Part shown: piece by piece, positions 1-9,255 of the stretch
Position numbering within the stretch: the first letter of the stretch is position 1
How the letters are laid out: each line of letters begins with the position of its first letter
Assembly: GCA_016124745.1 (NCBI GenBank)
Contig: WGNC01000004.1
Location: 62,001-126,000, forward strand
DNA: 64,000 bases
Origin: Thiobacillus sp.
Lineage (GTDB): Bacteria > Pseudomonadota > Gammaproteobacteria > Burkholderiales > Thiobacillaceae
Reading direction: 5' to 3'
Translations under genes and position numbers: made by a program
The notes under the pieces: model-generated
The model's database searches: none
What the model saw: the letters and a program-made list of their open reading frames with translations, nothing else
What the model was told of the DNA's origin: nothing

Positions 1-541
1 TCTGCATCAGCGAAAACAGACCTTCCTGCATGCGGGCACCGCCACTCGCGGAGAAACAGACAAAGGCGGAGTTCGATTCGATCGCGGATTCCACGCCCAG
101 GACGAAGCGCTCGCCCACCACCGAGCCCATCGACCCGCCCATGAATTTGAATTCGAATGCGGCCACCACTACCGGCACTCGCTTGACGCTGCCGCCGAGC
201 ACCACCAGCGCGTCGGTCTCGGAGGTGCCAGACTGGGCTTCCTTGAGCCGGTCAGGGTATTTCTTGCTGTCCTTGAACTTGAGCGGATCGAGCGGCGTCA
301 CATGGGAGCCGATCTCGTGCTGCCCTTCCGGGTCGAGCAGCATCGCCAGACGCTGCCGTGCACCGATGCGATGATGGTGGCCGCACTTCGGACAGACTTC
401 GAGATTGCTTTCGAGGTCGGCACGGTAGAGCACCTCGTTGCATGCCGGGCACTTGGACCACAGTCCCTCGGGCATGGATTTTTTATCCGCCAGCGCACGT
501 CGCTTGATTTTGGGCGGCAGGATTTTCTGGAACCAACTCAT
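1..541 (-). CDS. accD: Acetyl-CoA carboxylase carboxyltransferase subunit beta (partial, N-terminal part)
   Basis: AccD forms, with AccA, the carboxyltransferase that moves the carboxyl group from biotin to acetyl-CoA to give malonyl-CoA, the first step of fatty acid synthesis. Translating the minus strand from the ATG at 541 gives [13 protein letters not shown], the family's typical start, followed by a four-cysteine zinc ribbon (CPAC at about residue 27 and CPKC further on) and the beginning of the carboxyltransferase domain. The reading frame is open to base 1, so the C-terminal part lies outside the window and the ORF track does not list it. It starts 12 bp after the trpA stop, so it is probably the next gene of the trp transcript. 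The trpA-accD order is usual in Betaproteobacteria. Confidence 0.95.
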   Translation of the reverse strand, partial: MSWFQKILPPKIKRRALADKKSMPEGLWSKCPACNEVLYRADLESNLEVCPKCGHHHRIGARQRLAMLLDPEGQHEIGSHVTPLDPLKFKDSKKYPDRLKEAQSGTSETDALVVLGGSVKRVPVVVAAFEFKFMGGSMGSVVGERFVLGVESAIESNSAFVCFSASGGARMQEGLFSLMQ

Positions 542-553
542 GGTTTTCTCCCT

Positions 554-1360
554 TTATTTCGACGCCGCATCGACGCCACGGCGCAAGTCCTGCACCAGTG
601 CCTTGACGCGGTTGACGCACCCGCCCTCGGGTGCGGTCTCGATCTCGCTCACGATGCGGCTGCCCACCACCACGGCATCAGCGATACGGGCCACGGCCTC
701 GGCAGTCGCTGCATCGCGGATGCCAAAGCCGACACCGACCGGCAGGCCGCAATGCCTGCGGACCATTTCCAGTTTGCGCGCGACTTCGACCGTATCGAGG
801 TTCGCCGAGCCCGTCACGCCTTTCAGCGACACGTAGTAGATGAACCCGCCGGCGACCGCGGCTACTTGTTCCACCCGCGACTCGGGCGTAGTCGGCGACA
901 GCAGAAAAATCGGATCCAGCCCGGCTGCCTTGAATACATCCGCCACGCCAAGCGATTCCTCGGGGGGAATGTCCACCGTCAGCACGCCATCCACACCGGC
1001 GGCGTGGGCTGCCAGGGCAAACTTCTCGTAACCCATGCGCTCGATCGGATTGGCGTAACCCATCAGCACAACCGGCGTCGTCCGGTTGGTCTTGCGGAAC
1101 TCCGCCGTCATGGCCAGAACGTCCTTGAGACCGACCTTGTTCGCCAGCGCCCTTTCGGAGGCGCGCTGGATCACGGGGCCATCGGCCATCGGATCGGAAA
1201 ACGGCACCCCCAGTTCGATGATGTCCGCCCCCGCTTCGACCAGCGCGTGCATCAGCGGAACTGTCATCCCCTTGCCGGGGTCACCGGCGGTGACGAAGGG
1301 AATCAGGGCTTTCTTGTTGTGCGCTTTCAGCGCAATGAAGGTCTGGCCGATGCGGCTCAT
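554..1360 (-). CDS. trpA: Tryptophan synthase alpha chain
   Basis: TrpA cleaves indole-3-glycerol phosphate to indole and glyceraldehyde 3-phosphate and passes the indole through a tunnel to TrpB. The 268 residues match the usual family length. The catalytic Glu sits in [11 protein letters not shown] (near residue 49) and the catalytic Asp in the adjacent PMADGP motif; the phosphate-binding GFGI loop is also present (VGVGFGIRD). The gene lies 3 bp downstream of the mrr-like gene and just upstream of accD, so trpB and trpA are separated by an inserted nuclease gene instead of being adjacent. The identification is firm. Confidence 0.97.
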   Translation of the reverse strand: MSRIGQTFIALKAHNKKALIPFVTAGDPGKGMTVPLMHALVEAGADIIELGVPFSDPMADGPVIQRASERALANKVGLKDVLAMTAEFRKTNRTTPVVLMGYANPIERMGYEKFALAAHAAGVDGVLTVDIPPEESLGVADVFKAAGLDPIFLLSPTTPESRVEQVAAVAGGFIYYVSLKGVTGSANLDTVEVARKLEMVRRHCGLPVGVGFGIRDAATAEAVARIADAVVVGSRIVSEIETAPEGGCVNRVKALVQDLRRGVDAASK

Positions 1361-1363
1361 GAT

Positions 1364-2272
1364 TCAGTCTTCTTCAAAATAATCGGTGTCCAAGCGCTTC
1401 ACCGTATAAACATCTTTGGTTGAAACGCCCAGATCGTGGTCCATCATCAGTTCCGCCAGCATCGGTCCGTCGATCAGGACCACTCGGTGATTCACTTGCG
1501 ACGCATAGTCAGTCGCACCCTTGGAAAAACCTGAACTGGTAATGAACACGCCTTTGTTGGCCTTGTTTCCCGCCAGTGCGCCTACGAATTTCTGGATCTC
1601 AGGACGACCCACATCCGCTTCCCAGCGCTTGGCCTGAATGTAGATCACATCCAGTCCGAGCCGGTCCTCGTTGATGATGCCGTCGATGCCACCGTCACCG
1701 CTTTTTCCGACGACGCGCCCTGCATCTTCCTGCGTGCCGCCATACCCCATCTTCAGCAGCAATTCGACGACCAGCTCTTCAAAGCGTGACGGACTGACAC
1801 TCTTAATCCGATCCAGCAACTCAATAGCGAGTGCTTCGCGCAATTGTTTGTAGCCACCGGCGATAAGCTCGTCTGGTGTTTCCGGATTTACCTGAGCTAA
1901 CTCGATAAGTTTGTTTTCGTCCTTGGGTTCGCCCGCATTGAAATCCACTACCAGGGGAAACCGTTTCAGGTACCTGACATTCAAGGGCTGAGGATTCTCG
2001 TTCAAAACCTGCATGCCGCGAGCGGTAACTCTGTAAACACCGCGACGCAAGTTCTCGATCAACCCCCTTTGCTTAAGATAACTCGTTGCCCAGCCGACAC
2101 GATTATCGAATAGTCTTGCCCCACCGCTGGCAATCTTTATTGAAAGCTCTGCCTCAGTCAGTCCAAACTGCTTAGCCAGTAACGGCAGCAGTTCCTGCTT
2201 GGTATGTTCCTTACCATCAGCGCAGGCTTTCAATAGCGGCAAGAAAACACTTTGAAAATCGGGAATGGCCAT
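1364..2272 (-). CDS. Mrr-family restriction endonuclease-like protein
   Basis: This 302-residue protein has the two-part layout of Mrr. An N-terminal winged-helix-like region (about residues 1-110; ASGGARLFDNRVGWATSYL, then LRRGVYRVTARG) precedes a C-terminal PD-(D/E)xK-type catalytic domain (SRFEELVVELLLKMGY, GDGGIDG, IYIQAKRW). The Asp of GDGGIDG and the QAK triplet are the expected metal-binding and catalytic residues, so the nuclease looks intact. E. coli Mrr cuts methylated DNA; the specificity here is unknown. The ORF track begins 191 codons further upstream inside trpB. I chose the ATG at 2272 because MAIPDFQSVFLPLLKA matches the start of Mrr homologues and lies 2 bp after the trpB stop. 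It sits between trpB and trpA and is probably co-transcribed with them. No methylase partner is visible. Confidence 0.9.
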   Translation of the reverse strand: MAIPDFQSVFLPLLKACADGKEHTKQELLPLLAKQFGLTEAELSIKIASGGARLFDNRVGWATSYLKQRGLIENLRRGVYRVTARGMQVLNENPQPLNVRYLKRFPLVVDFNAGEPKDENKLIELAQVNPETPDELIAGGYKQLREALAIELLDRIKSVSPSRFEELVVELLLKMGYGGTQEDAGRVVGKSGDGGIDGIINEDRLGLDVIYIQAKRWEADVGRPEIQKFVGALAGNKANKGVFITSSGFSKGATDYASQVNHRVVLIDGPMLAELMMDHDLGVSTKDVYTVKRLDTDYFEED

Positions 2273-2274
2273 GT

Positions 2275-3474
2275 TTAAAGTGTGATCCCCGACACCTTCG
2301 CCACCGTGTTGATGTCCTTGTCGCCTCGCCCTGACAGATTGACCAGGATGATCTGCTCTTTGCCCAGGGTGGGCGCGAGTTTCTTGGCATAGGCGACCGC
2401 ATGGCTGGATTCGAGCGCGGGAATGATGCCTTCGAAACGACACAGGTCGTGGAAAGCGGCCATGGCCTCGTCGTCGTCGATGGCGACGTATTCGGCACGC
2501 CCGCTGTCCTTCAGGTAGCTGTGCTCGGGGCCGACGCCAGGATAGTCGAGACCCGCAGAAACCGAATGGGTTTCGATGATCTGGCCGTTCTCGTCCTGCA
2601 TCAGGTAGCTGCGGAAGCCGTGCAAGATGCCAGGTGTGCCGGCCGACAGGGGGGCTGCATGCTTGCCGCTGGCGATGCCTGACCCGCCTGCTTCGACACC
2701 GATCAGGCGCACGCCCTCGTGCGGAATGTAGGGATGGAAGATGCCGATGGCGTTGGAGCCGCCACCGACGCAGGCGATCACTGCATCGGGCTGGCGACCG
2801 GTCAATTCGGGCATCTGGGTGAGGCATTCGCGGCCGATCACGCACTGGAAGTCGCGCACCAGCATGGGATACGGGTGCGGACCTGCCGCGGTGCCGAGGA
2901 TGTAGAAGGTGGATTCGACGTTGGTCACCCAGTCGCGCATCGCCTCGTTGAGTGCATCCTTAAGCGTCTTCGAGCCCGACGCTACCGGCACGACGGTTGC
3001 CCCCAGCAGTTTCATGCGAAAGACGTTGGGCGCCTGGCGTTCGACGTCTTCGGCGCCCATGTAGACCACGCATTCCATGCCGTAGCGTGCGGCCACCGTG
3101 GCCGAGGCGACGCCGTGCTGGCCGGCCCCGGTTTCGGCGATGACGCGCTTCTTGCCCATGCGCCGTGCCAGCAGCGCCTGGCCGATGGTGTTGTTGATCT
3201 TGTGCGCGCCGGTGTGGTTGAGGTCTTCGCGCTTGAGGTAAATCTGCGCGCCGCCATATTGTTCCGAGAGCCGCTTGGCATGGTAGACCGGGCTGGGCCG
3301 GCCGACGTAATGCTTCAGTTCGTATTCAAATTCGGCCACGAAAGCGGGATCCTGGCGCGCCTTGTCATACTCGACACGCAGTTCTTCCAGCGCAGCCATC
3401 AGGGTTTCGGCGACGAAGATGCCGCCGTAGGGGCCGAAATGGCCGCGGGAATCGGGGAGATCAGTCAGCTTCAT
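2275..3474 (-). CDS. trpB: Tryptophan synthase beta chain (TrpB1 type)
   Basis: TrpB condenses indole with serine to make tryptophan, using pyridoxal phosphate. The 399 residues match the classical TrpB1 family (E. coli has 397). The PLP lysine is in HTGAHKINN, and the phosphate-binding loop [10 protein letters not shown] and the GRGDKD motif near the C terminus are present. The ATG at 3474 is preferred to the longer ORF because [18 protein letters not shown] is the typical N terminus and the start overlaps the trpF stop in an ATGA junction, which suggests translational coupling. A second, distantly related TrpB2 gene lies at 18.65 kb. Confidence 0.97.
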   Translation of the reverse strand: MKLTDLPDSRGHFGPYGGIFVAETLMAALEELRVEYDKARQDPAFVAEFEYELKHYVGRPSPVYHAKRLSEQYGGAQIYLKREDLNHTGAHKINNTIGQALLARRMGKKRVIAETGAGQHGVASATVAARYGMECVVYMGAEDVERQAPNVFRMKLLGATVVPVASGSKTLKDALNEAMRDWVTNVESTFYILGTAAGPHPYPMLVRDFQCVIGRECLTQMPELTGRQPDAVIACVGGGSNAIGIFHPYIPHEGVRLIGVEAGGSGIASGKHAAPLSAGTPGILHGFRSYLMQDENGQIIETHSVSAGLDYPGVGPEHSYLKDSGRAEYVAIDDDEAMAAFHDLCRFEGIIPALESSHAVAYAKKLAPTLGKEQIILVNLSGRGDKDINTVAKVSGITL

Positions 3475-4091
3475 GATGCTTCTTTCGCGTTCGCAATGAA
3501 TTGCGCAATCTTGTGCGCGTCCTTGATGCCTTTTGCCATTTCGACGCCGGAAGACACGTCTACCGCCCATGGCCTGACCTGCTCAACCGCCTCGGCGACG
3601 TTATCCGGGGTCAGCCCGCCCGACAAAATGACGGCCTTGGGCATCGTCGCCGGGATCAGGCGCCAGTCGAAGCGTTCCCCGGTACCACCGGGCACACCAG
3701 GCACAAACGCGTCGAGCAGCAAACCGCGCGCGTCTTCAAAATCAGCTGCGCATTTTAACAAATCCATGTCCGGACTGACGCGCACTGCCTTGATATAGGG
3801 TCGGCCGTGGCAAGCGCAATCGGCCGCGGTCTCGTCGCCATGGAATTGCAGCAGGTCAAGCGGTACGGCCTTAAGCACGGATTCAATGAAAGCCGGGGCG
3901 GCATTCACGAACAGACCGACCGATTGCACGAAGGGCGGCAGTTTGCGCACCAGCGCGGCTGCGTCCCTGGCTGAAACGTTGCGCGGGCTTTTTTCATAGA
4001 ACACAAAACCCAAGGCATCCGCACCAGCGTCGCAGGCGGCGTGCAGATCCTGTTCCCGGGTGATACCGCAGATTTTTACGCGTACAGCCAT
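3471..4091 (-). CDS. trpF: Phosphoribosylanthranilate isomerase
   Basis: TrpF catalyses the Amadori rearrangement of N-(5-phosphoribosyl)anthranilate in tryptophan synthesis. The 206-residue protein is a standard single-domain TIM barrel. KICGITR at residues 6-12 carries the catalytic Cys, LQFHGDE is the mid-barrel motif, and LSGGL and DVSSGVE form the phosphate-binding end, the latter including the general-acid Asp. It overlaps truA upstream by 16 bp and trpB downstream by 4 bp, so it lies inside a tightly packed transcript. Confidence 0.97.
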   Translation of the reverse strand: MAVRVKICGITREQDLHAACDAGADALGFVFYEKSPRNVSARDAAALVRKLPPFVQSVGLFVNAAPAFIESVLKAVPLDLLQFHGDETAADCACHGRPYIKAVRVSPDMDLLKCAADFEDARGLLLDAFVPGVPGGTGERFDWRLIPATMPKAVILSGGLTPDNVAEAVEQVRPWAVDVSSGVEMAKGIKDAHKIAQFIANAKEAS

Positions 4092-4855
4092 CTTTCAGAG
4101 GATTCCGGCAAGGCGAAGTGCTCAGGATACCGGATGTGGCTGAGATACAGGCCGGCGGCGTCGAATGTGGGCGCAGCACGGGTGCGGTCGCGGCCGACGA
4201 GGATCTCGTTCATCCATTCGGGCGGCTGCGCGCCGCTGCCGATGTGGACGAGGCAACCCATGATATTGCGCACCATGTGATGCAGAAAACCATCGGCGCA
4301 AAAATCGCATAAAAGATAATCCCCGCGGCGCTCGATCCGGGCCAGGCGTAAATCCTTGACAGGCGACCTGGCCTGGCACTCTGCGGCGCGGAACGCTGAG
4401 AAGTCATGCTGACCGATGAGGTGTGCCGCTGCCTGGTTCATCGCATCGGCATCGAGCGGACGGTGGTGCCAGCCGATCAGGCCCTGGTTGAGGCCGGGCC
4501 GAACCAGGTGATTCAGCAACACATAGCGATAGCCGCGCTGGGTGGCGGCAAAGCGTGCGTGAAACTCTTCGCTCACCTCGCGTGCCCAAAGTACCGCCAT
4601 GCCCGGCGGCAGGTGGCTGTTGACGCCGCGCACCCAGGCTGTGAGCGGACGGCTCACGAGGGTATCGAAATGCGCCACCTGGAAGGCCGCATGCACCCCG
4701 GTGTCGGTGCGCCCGGCTGCGGTCACGACGATCCGTTCACCGGCAATCGCTGACACCGCCGCTTCGAGCGCGTCCTGCACGCCACACCCCTGTGGCTGCG
4801 ATTGCCAGCCGCAAAAGCCGATGCCTCGGTATTCCAAACCCACCACGATTCTCAT
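4076..4855 (-). CDS. truA: tRNA pseudouridine(38-40) synthase TruA
   Basis: TruA converts uridines 38-40 of the tRNA anticodon arm to pseudouridine. The 259-residue protein begins [18 protein letters not shown] and contains the catalytic Asp in GRTDTGVHA near residue 51, plus the conserved FLHHMVRNI motif near residue 205. Its 3' end overlaps trpF by 16 bp. The fimV-truA-trpF arrangement is common in Betaproteobacteria and places this housekeeping RNA-modification gene in the amino acid operon. Confidence 0.96.
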   Translation of the reverse strand: MRIVVGLEYRGIGFCGWQSQPQGCGVQDALEAAVSAIAGERIVVTAAGRTDTGVHAAFQVAHFDTLVSRPLTAWVRGVNSHLPPGMAVLWAREVSEEFHARFAATQRGYRYVLLNHLVRPGLNQGLIGWHHRPLDADAMNQAAAHLIGQHDFSAFRAAECQARSPVKDLRLARIERRGDYLLCDFCADGFLHHMVRNIMGCLVHIGSGAQPPEWMNEILVGRDRTRAAPTFDAAGLYLSHIRYPEHFALPESSERWLYA

Positions 4856-4883
4856 TTCACCTCGGCCTCATTTCAACCCGGCC

Positions 4884-5498
4884 TCACGCCAGAACAACCC
4901 ACACCAGGAGCATTGCCGCGAGTATGACGACGCTGTCGCGCGTTTGCCAGCGTTCGCCTTGCAGCGTGTAGCGAGTGGGTCCCGCGTCGTCAGGCAACGG
5001 CACGTGCAGACCATCCAGCCAACGTACCGGTTGAGTCGCATGCTCGACGTAATCCAGCGTCAGCCCCAGACGCACTGCGAAGGCGCGTCGATCAAAGCCG
5101 ATCGAGGTCAGCGGCCATGCCAGCGCGTAAAGGCCGTAAATCAGCCGTGGGCGCTGCGTGTGCGCTAGCAGCACCGCCAACCCGGCCAGCATCAGCAGCA
5201 GCCGCCCGACACGCAGTGTGCCCTGCCACAAGCCTTCGGCTGAGGGACTGGCCCACTCCGGTGCCGGCCAAAGCGGCGTTCCCGGCATGGCATACGCATA
5301 GGTCAGCAGCAGCACGGCCATCAGCCAGCGCGTCCGGCGCAACAATTTCAGCAATTGACTACGGGCAGGCGCAAACAGAAAGGCCGTCGCGGGTGCGACG
5401 GCCAGAAGGGGAAGCAATGGCAAGGCAGCGCGTTCGACCGCCAGTGCCCACCCGCACCACAACAGGATGCGGGCAGCCGGATGCGGCGACTCAGCCAA
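4884..5498 (-). CDS. EcfT/CbiQ-like integral membrane protein
   Basis: This 204-residue protein is very hydrophobic, with about five predicted membrane segments (for example LPLLPLLAVAPATAFLF, WLMAVLLLTYAYA, LLLMLAGLAVLLA and the C-terminal VVILAAMLLVWVVLA). The middle and C-terminal part, around LIYGLYALAWPLTSIGFD, resembles the T component of energy-coupling-factor transporters, but no S component or ATPase gene is adjacent. The start appears to be a TTG at 5498 overlapping the fimV stop by 8 bp; no in-frame ATG fits better near the N terminus. The function is uncertain; the family call rests on hydropathy and a short similarity. Confidence 0.55.
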   Translation of the reverse strand: MAESPHPAARILLWCGWALAVERAALPLLPLLAVAPATAFLFAPARSQLLKLLRRTRWLMAVLLLTYAYAMPGTPLWPAPEWASPSAEGLWQGTLRVGRLLLMLAGLAVLLAHTQRPRLIYGLYALAWPLTSIGFDRRAFAVRLGLTLDYVEHATQPVRWLDGLHVPLPDDAGPTRYTLQGERWQTRDSVVILAAMLLVWVVLA

Positions 5499-7869
5499 GC
5501 GAACTCAACATACCCTTCGCGTCGGCCTTCTGCCTTTCGCCGCCTTCAGCCAGCACTTCGTTGAGAATTTCACGTGCGCCCTCCTTGTCGCCCATTTCTA
5601 CATAGGCGCGTGCAAGGTCGAGCTTGGTCGCAACTTCATCCAGTTCAAGATCGCTGCCATTGGCATCACCCAGGTCGAGGTCGAGGCCACTGAAATCGAA
5701 TTTGCTGTCCGGGCCGTTGTCTTCTTCCAGGCCGAGATCGAGTTTCAGCGTATCGTCGGAGGCTTCAGGCAATTCCAGGTCGGGCATGTCAAAGTTGAGG
5801 CCCTGGGTATCCATTTCGACATAGCCCGAATCGGCTTTAGTGCCCGCGCCGGACTGGGTATCGAAATTGAGCACGTGACCTGCCGACTCGAACTCCAGCG
5901 GCGTACCCATTGTCACGGGTTCCGGCTCGACTGCAGGCACGGGCTCGGCATCGGCTGGCGATGCGGGCTGATCATCGGCAAACGCCATCGCACCGCCGGC
6001 AACCGCATGCGTGGCCGCAACCGTGGAAGCGGCTGCCGCACCCGACTGCACGCCGCCGTAGAGCGGGTTGCTCGGATCGATGCTGCGCCCCATTTCGCAG
6101 GCTTTGTCCCACAGCGGGCTCTGCTTACTGCCGAGCGCGGCGTACAGTTCGCCGGCGACCGACTCGAACGCCGTGGTATTGCGCCGTGCTGCGTAGATTT
6201 CCAGCAATTTGACGCGAATTTCGTGACGGTCCGGATTCTTGCCAATGGCCTCCTTGAGAATTTCTTCCGCCTGTGCATCACGGCCGTAGGCCATGTACAC
6301 CTCGGCTTCGGCAATGGGATCGACATCGTGCGTGTCGATGCTGCCCAAACCTGCCTGGCTGAAATCGGTGAGGAAAGAGGTATCGCCGGTGTTGACGCTG
6401 CCGCCCGAAGCGGCACCGACGATGGTATTGGGACGGACATCGCCGCCGCTCATGATGCTGTCATCGAGCGAAGCGCCCGTGCCTTTGCGACGGCGGCCGC
6501 CTCCTGCCATCATCCACCACAGCACGCCTCCCAGGCCGAGTGCAGCAAGTCCGCCCCCCCAATACATCGGATTGTCCAGCAGAGGTGCATACCAGCTCTG
6601 AGCTGGTTCGGTGCTTGCTGGAGGCGGCTTGACAACCGGAACGGCTGTGGCAGGCGCGGGTTTGGGTGCTGCGGGTGCAGGCGCCTCAGTAAGTGCCTTT
6701 TCCTTCATTTCGACCAGCTGCTGCATGTCCTGGACCTGCTTTTCCAGCATGGCCACGCGCTGATCCGATTCCTTCAGTGCCTTTTCCCGTGCGGTTGCAT
6801 CTTCTTCCTGGGCGCGCAATTTCTCCTGCAGGGCGCGTGCCTCGTCTGCCTTGGCGGCCGTTGCAGCAGGCGACGGGGTGGTCTTGGACAGTTTCAGCAC
6901 ATCCTTCTGCGCTTCGGGCGCCGGCTTGGCGCGATCTTCCACCTTGGGGGTGATCTTGCCGCTACTGGCCTTTTCCGGGGCAGTCTCGGCCTCAGGCGCA
7001 GCGCTGACGGCTGCGGCCAGATTCTGTCGATAGGCGCGCCAGTCTTCCGACTGCAACTTGATTTCACGCATGGCCTCTTTTTGCGTAATGGCCGCCATTT
7101 GCTCTGCCGACGGCAGACTGAGGGTCTTGCCTGCCTTCAGGCGATTCATGTTGCCATTGAAGGCCTGGGCATTATCCCGATACAGGCCCAGCAGTGTCTG
7201 TTCCAGACTGACGCCATCAGGTTGCACGCGTTTGGCGATGGCACTCAACGTGTCACCGCGATTGACCGTAATGCTTTCCGGCGCTGCGGCCTTTTGCGGA
7301 GCAGGTGCGGGAACGGCCTTGCTTGCGGGGGCGGCGGCTTTGGGAGCGGGTGCCGGCATCGTCGGCGCTTGTGGTGCCGCGGCGGGCTTGGAAGCGGGCG
7401 CCGGCTTGGAAACGGGTGCCTGGGGTGGCATCACGACTGCCACCGGGGTGACGGCTTGCGTTGTGGCCATGCCGGGCGGGTCGAGCAGCATCGTATATTC
7501 ACGAACCAGACGCCCGGAGGCCCAGCTCAGTTCGACCAGCATGTCGATGAAGGGATCGTTGATCGGCCGGCTGGAGGTCACCTTCAGCACAGCTTTGCCA
7601 TCCGGTTTTTTCTCGACCGCAAAGCGCAGGGAAGTCAGAACCGGAGCGTAATCGATGCGCGCATCACGAAAGGCCTGATCGGCGGCCAGGCTGGCCGTCA
7701 GGCTGTCGAGCTCGGCCTTGTCTGCCGCAAACAGCTCGATCTCGGCTGCCAGGGGCTGGCCCAGTGCCGAGGTGACCGACAGCTTGCCCAATCCTGCGGC
7801 GTTCGCCATCAGCGGCACGGCAATCAGACCTGCAGCCACCAGTTGGATGGTGAAGCGCTTCAATTTCAT
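5491..7869 (-). CDS. fimV: FimV-family polar hub / peptidoglycan-binding protein
   Basis: FimV proteins are inner-membrane polar landmarks that organise type IV pili, twitching and polar signalling. The 792-residue protein has a signal peptide (residues 1-24, ending MANAAG), the FimV N-terminal domain beginning LGKLSVTSALGQPLAAEI, an Ala/Pro linker, a LysM domain around residues 200-250 (ITVNRGDTLSAIAKRV), a coiled coil of about residues 330-395, a membrane segment near 436-456 (GGGLAALGLGGVLWWMM), an acidic cytoplasmic tail, and the conserved C-terminal FimV motif (KLDLARAYVEMGDKEGAREIL). It lies between asd and truA, its usual position in Betaproteobacteria. A GGGAG ribosome site precedes the ATG. 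The large opposite-strand ORF over it is a composition shadow. Confidence 0.93.
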   Translation of the reverse strand: MKLKRFTIQLVAAGLIAVPLMANAAGLGKLSVTSALGQPLAAEIELFAADKAELDSLTASLAADQAFRDARIDYAPVLTSLRFAVEKKPDGKAVLKVTSSRPINDPFIDMLVELSWASGRLVREYTMLLDPPGMATTQAVTPVAVVMPPQAPVSKPAPASKPAAAPQAPTMPAPAPKAAAPASKAVPAPAPQKAAAPESITVNRGDTLSAIAKRVQPDGVSLEQTLLGLYRDNAQAFNGNMNRLKAGKTLSLPSAEQMAAITQKEAMREIKLQSEDWRAYRQNLAAAVSAAPEAETAPEKASSGKITPKVEDRAKPAPEAQKDVLKLSKTTPSPAATAAKADEARALQEKLRAQEEDATAREKALKESDQRVAMLEKQVQDMQQLVEMKEKALTEAPAPAAPKPAPATAVPVVKPPPASTEPAQSWYAPLLDNPMYWGGGLAALGLGGVLWWMMAGGGRRRKGTGASLDDSIMSGGDVRPNTIVGAASGGSVNTGDTSFLTDFSQAGLGSIDTHDVDPIAEAEVYMAYGRDAQAEEILKEAIGKNPDRHEIRVKLLEIYAARRNTTAFESVAGELYAALGSKQSPLWDKACEMGRSIDPSNPLYGGVQSGAAAASTVAATHAVAGGAMAFADDQPASPADAEPVPAVEPEPVTMGTPLEFESAGHVLNFDTQSGAGTKADSGYVEMDTQGLNFDMPDLELPEASDDTLKLDLGLEEDNGPDSKFDFSGLDLDLGDANGSDLELDEVATKLDLARAYVEMGDKEGAREILNEVLAEGGERQKADAKGMLSSLG

Positions 7870-7999
7870 CCCGTTTCTCCCTGTATGCCCCGACCAATGG
7901 GGTTGTTGAATCCTTGACGTGACTATTGACGGCTCGCCGGGCGCAATCTTTAGAGCAACAATCGCACCAGCCGTGGATTTGTGTCAAAAATCCCAGTGT

Positions 8000-9115
8000 T
8001 TATGCGGCTTCCAGCAATATCCGCAGCATGCGGCGCAGTGGTTCGGCCGCCCCCCAAAGGAGCTGGTCGCCCACCGTGAATGCGGTCAGGTATTGCGGAC
8101 CCATGTTCAGCTTGCGCATGCGACCAATCGGCACCGTGAGGGTGCCGGTCACCGCTGCGGGCGTCAATTCACGCATCGTGAGTTCGCGGTCGTTCGGCAC
8201 CACCTTCACCCACTGGTTGTGGGCGGCGATCAGGCTGTGGATGTCGGCCAGCGGCACGTCCTTCGTGAGCTTGATGGTGAGTGCCTGCGAGTGGCAGCGC
8301 ATCGCGCCGACACGCACGCAGAGACCGTCGATGGGAATCGGATTGTCGCTGCGACGCATGATCTTGTTGGCCTCGACCTGTGCCTTCCACTCCTCCTTGG
8401 ACTGGCCGGATTCGAGCGCGACGTCGATCCACGGAATCAGGTTGCCGGCCAGCGGCACCGGCCAGGCATCGACCGGATAACGGTCGGAACGAATGAAATC
8501 GGCCACCTTGCGGTCGATTTCGAGAATTGCCGAGGCTGGATCGGCGATCAGGTCCATGACCTCGGTATGCACCGCGCCCATCTGCTGGATCAGTTCGCGC
8601 ATGTTGCGCGCGCCGGCGCCGGAGGCCGCCTGGTAGGTCATCGGCGACACCCACTCGACCAGGCCGGCGTCGAACAATCCGCCCATCGCCATCAACATCA
8701 GCGACACCGTACAGTTGCCGCCGACATAGGTCCTGACGCCGTTGGCGATGCCGTCCTGGATGACCTGCTTGTTGACCGGATCGAGGATGATGATGGCATC
8801 TTCCTTCATGCGCAGCGCCGAGGCGGCATCGATCCAGTAGCCGTTCCAGCCCGCCGCGCGCAGCTTCGGGTACACCATCTTGGTGTAGTCGCCACCCTGG
8901 CAGGTGATGATGGCGTCGCAGGCCTTCAGGTCGTCGATGCTGTTGGCATCCTTCAGCGGCGGCACCTCGCGGCCGATATCGGGTCCCTTGCCGCCGACGT
9001 TCGAGGTGGTGAAGAACACCGGCTCGATAAGGTCGAAATCGCGCTCTTCCTTCATGCGCCCCATGAGCACGGAACCCACCATGCCGCGCCAGCCGATCAG
9101 CCCTACTTTCATCAT
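8000..9115 (-). CDS. asd: Aspartate-semialdehyde dehydrogenase
   Basis: Asd reduces aspartyl phosphate to aspartate semialdehyde with NADPH, the branch point for Lys, Met, Thr and diaminopimelate. The 371-residue protein is of the gammaproteobacterial-type length. It has the N-terminal nucleotide motif [13 protein letters not shown] and the active-site Cys in [12 protein letters not shown] near residue 135. A second ATG one codon later could also serve as start. It lies between leuB and fimV on the same strand, with about 130 bp on each side. Confidence 0.97.
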   Translation of the reverse strand: MMKVGLIGWRGMVGSVLMGRMKEERDFDLIEPVFFTTSNVGGKGPDIGREVPPLKDANSIDDLKACDAIITCQGGDYTKMVYPKLRAAGWNGYWIDAASALRMKEDAIIILDPVNKQVIQDGIANGVRTYVGGNCTVSLMLMAMGGLFDAGLVEWVSPMTYQAASGAGARNMRELIQQMGAVHTEVMDLIADPASAILEIDRKVADFIRSDRYPVDAWPVPLAGNLIPWIDVALESGQSKEEWKAQVEANKIMRRSDNPIPIDGLCVRVGAMRCHSQALTIKLTKDVPLADIHSLIAAHNQWVKVVPNDRELTMRELTPAAVTGTLTVPIGRMRKLNMGPQYLTAFTVGDQLLWGAAEPLRRMLRILLEAA

Positions 9116-9132
9116 TTCGTCTCTCCGTGTGT

Positions 9133-9255
9133 GAGGGGCTAGGGGCTAGGATTTAGGGGCTAGGGAATAAGTGGCATTCGGCCGCTTTACCCAAAAATTG
9201 CGCGGGCACCGCCCGCTCCTCCCCTAGCTCCTAATCCCTAGTTCCTAAATCCTAG
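9133..9255. repeat. Imperfect inverted repeat of CTAGGG-type units at the 3' end of leuB
   Basis: The asd-leuB intergenic region holds a left arm of GGGGCTAGG-like units (9136-9170, including CTAGGATTTAGGGGCTAGGG) and a right arm (9219-9255) whose complement reads CTAGGATTTAGGAACTAGGG. The two arms could form a long imperfect hairpin around a 48-base spacer. The right arm includes the leuB TAG stop codon, so the repeat begins inside the gene end. It may be a small interspersed repeat or a transcript-end structure. Confidence 0.7.

Noticed and set aside
302-1423. 373-codon plus-strand ORF opposite trpA and accD
   Set aside because: Shadow of two firmly identified minus-strand genes; no domain recognised.
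5467-7917. 816-codon plus-strand ORF opposite fimV
   Set aside because: Antisense open frame caused by high GC; the minus strand has clear FimV domains, signal peptide and ribosome site.
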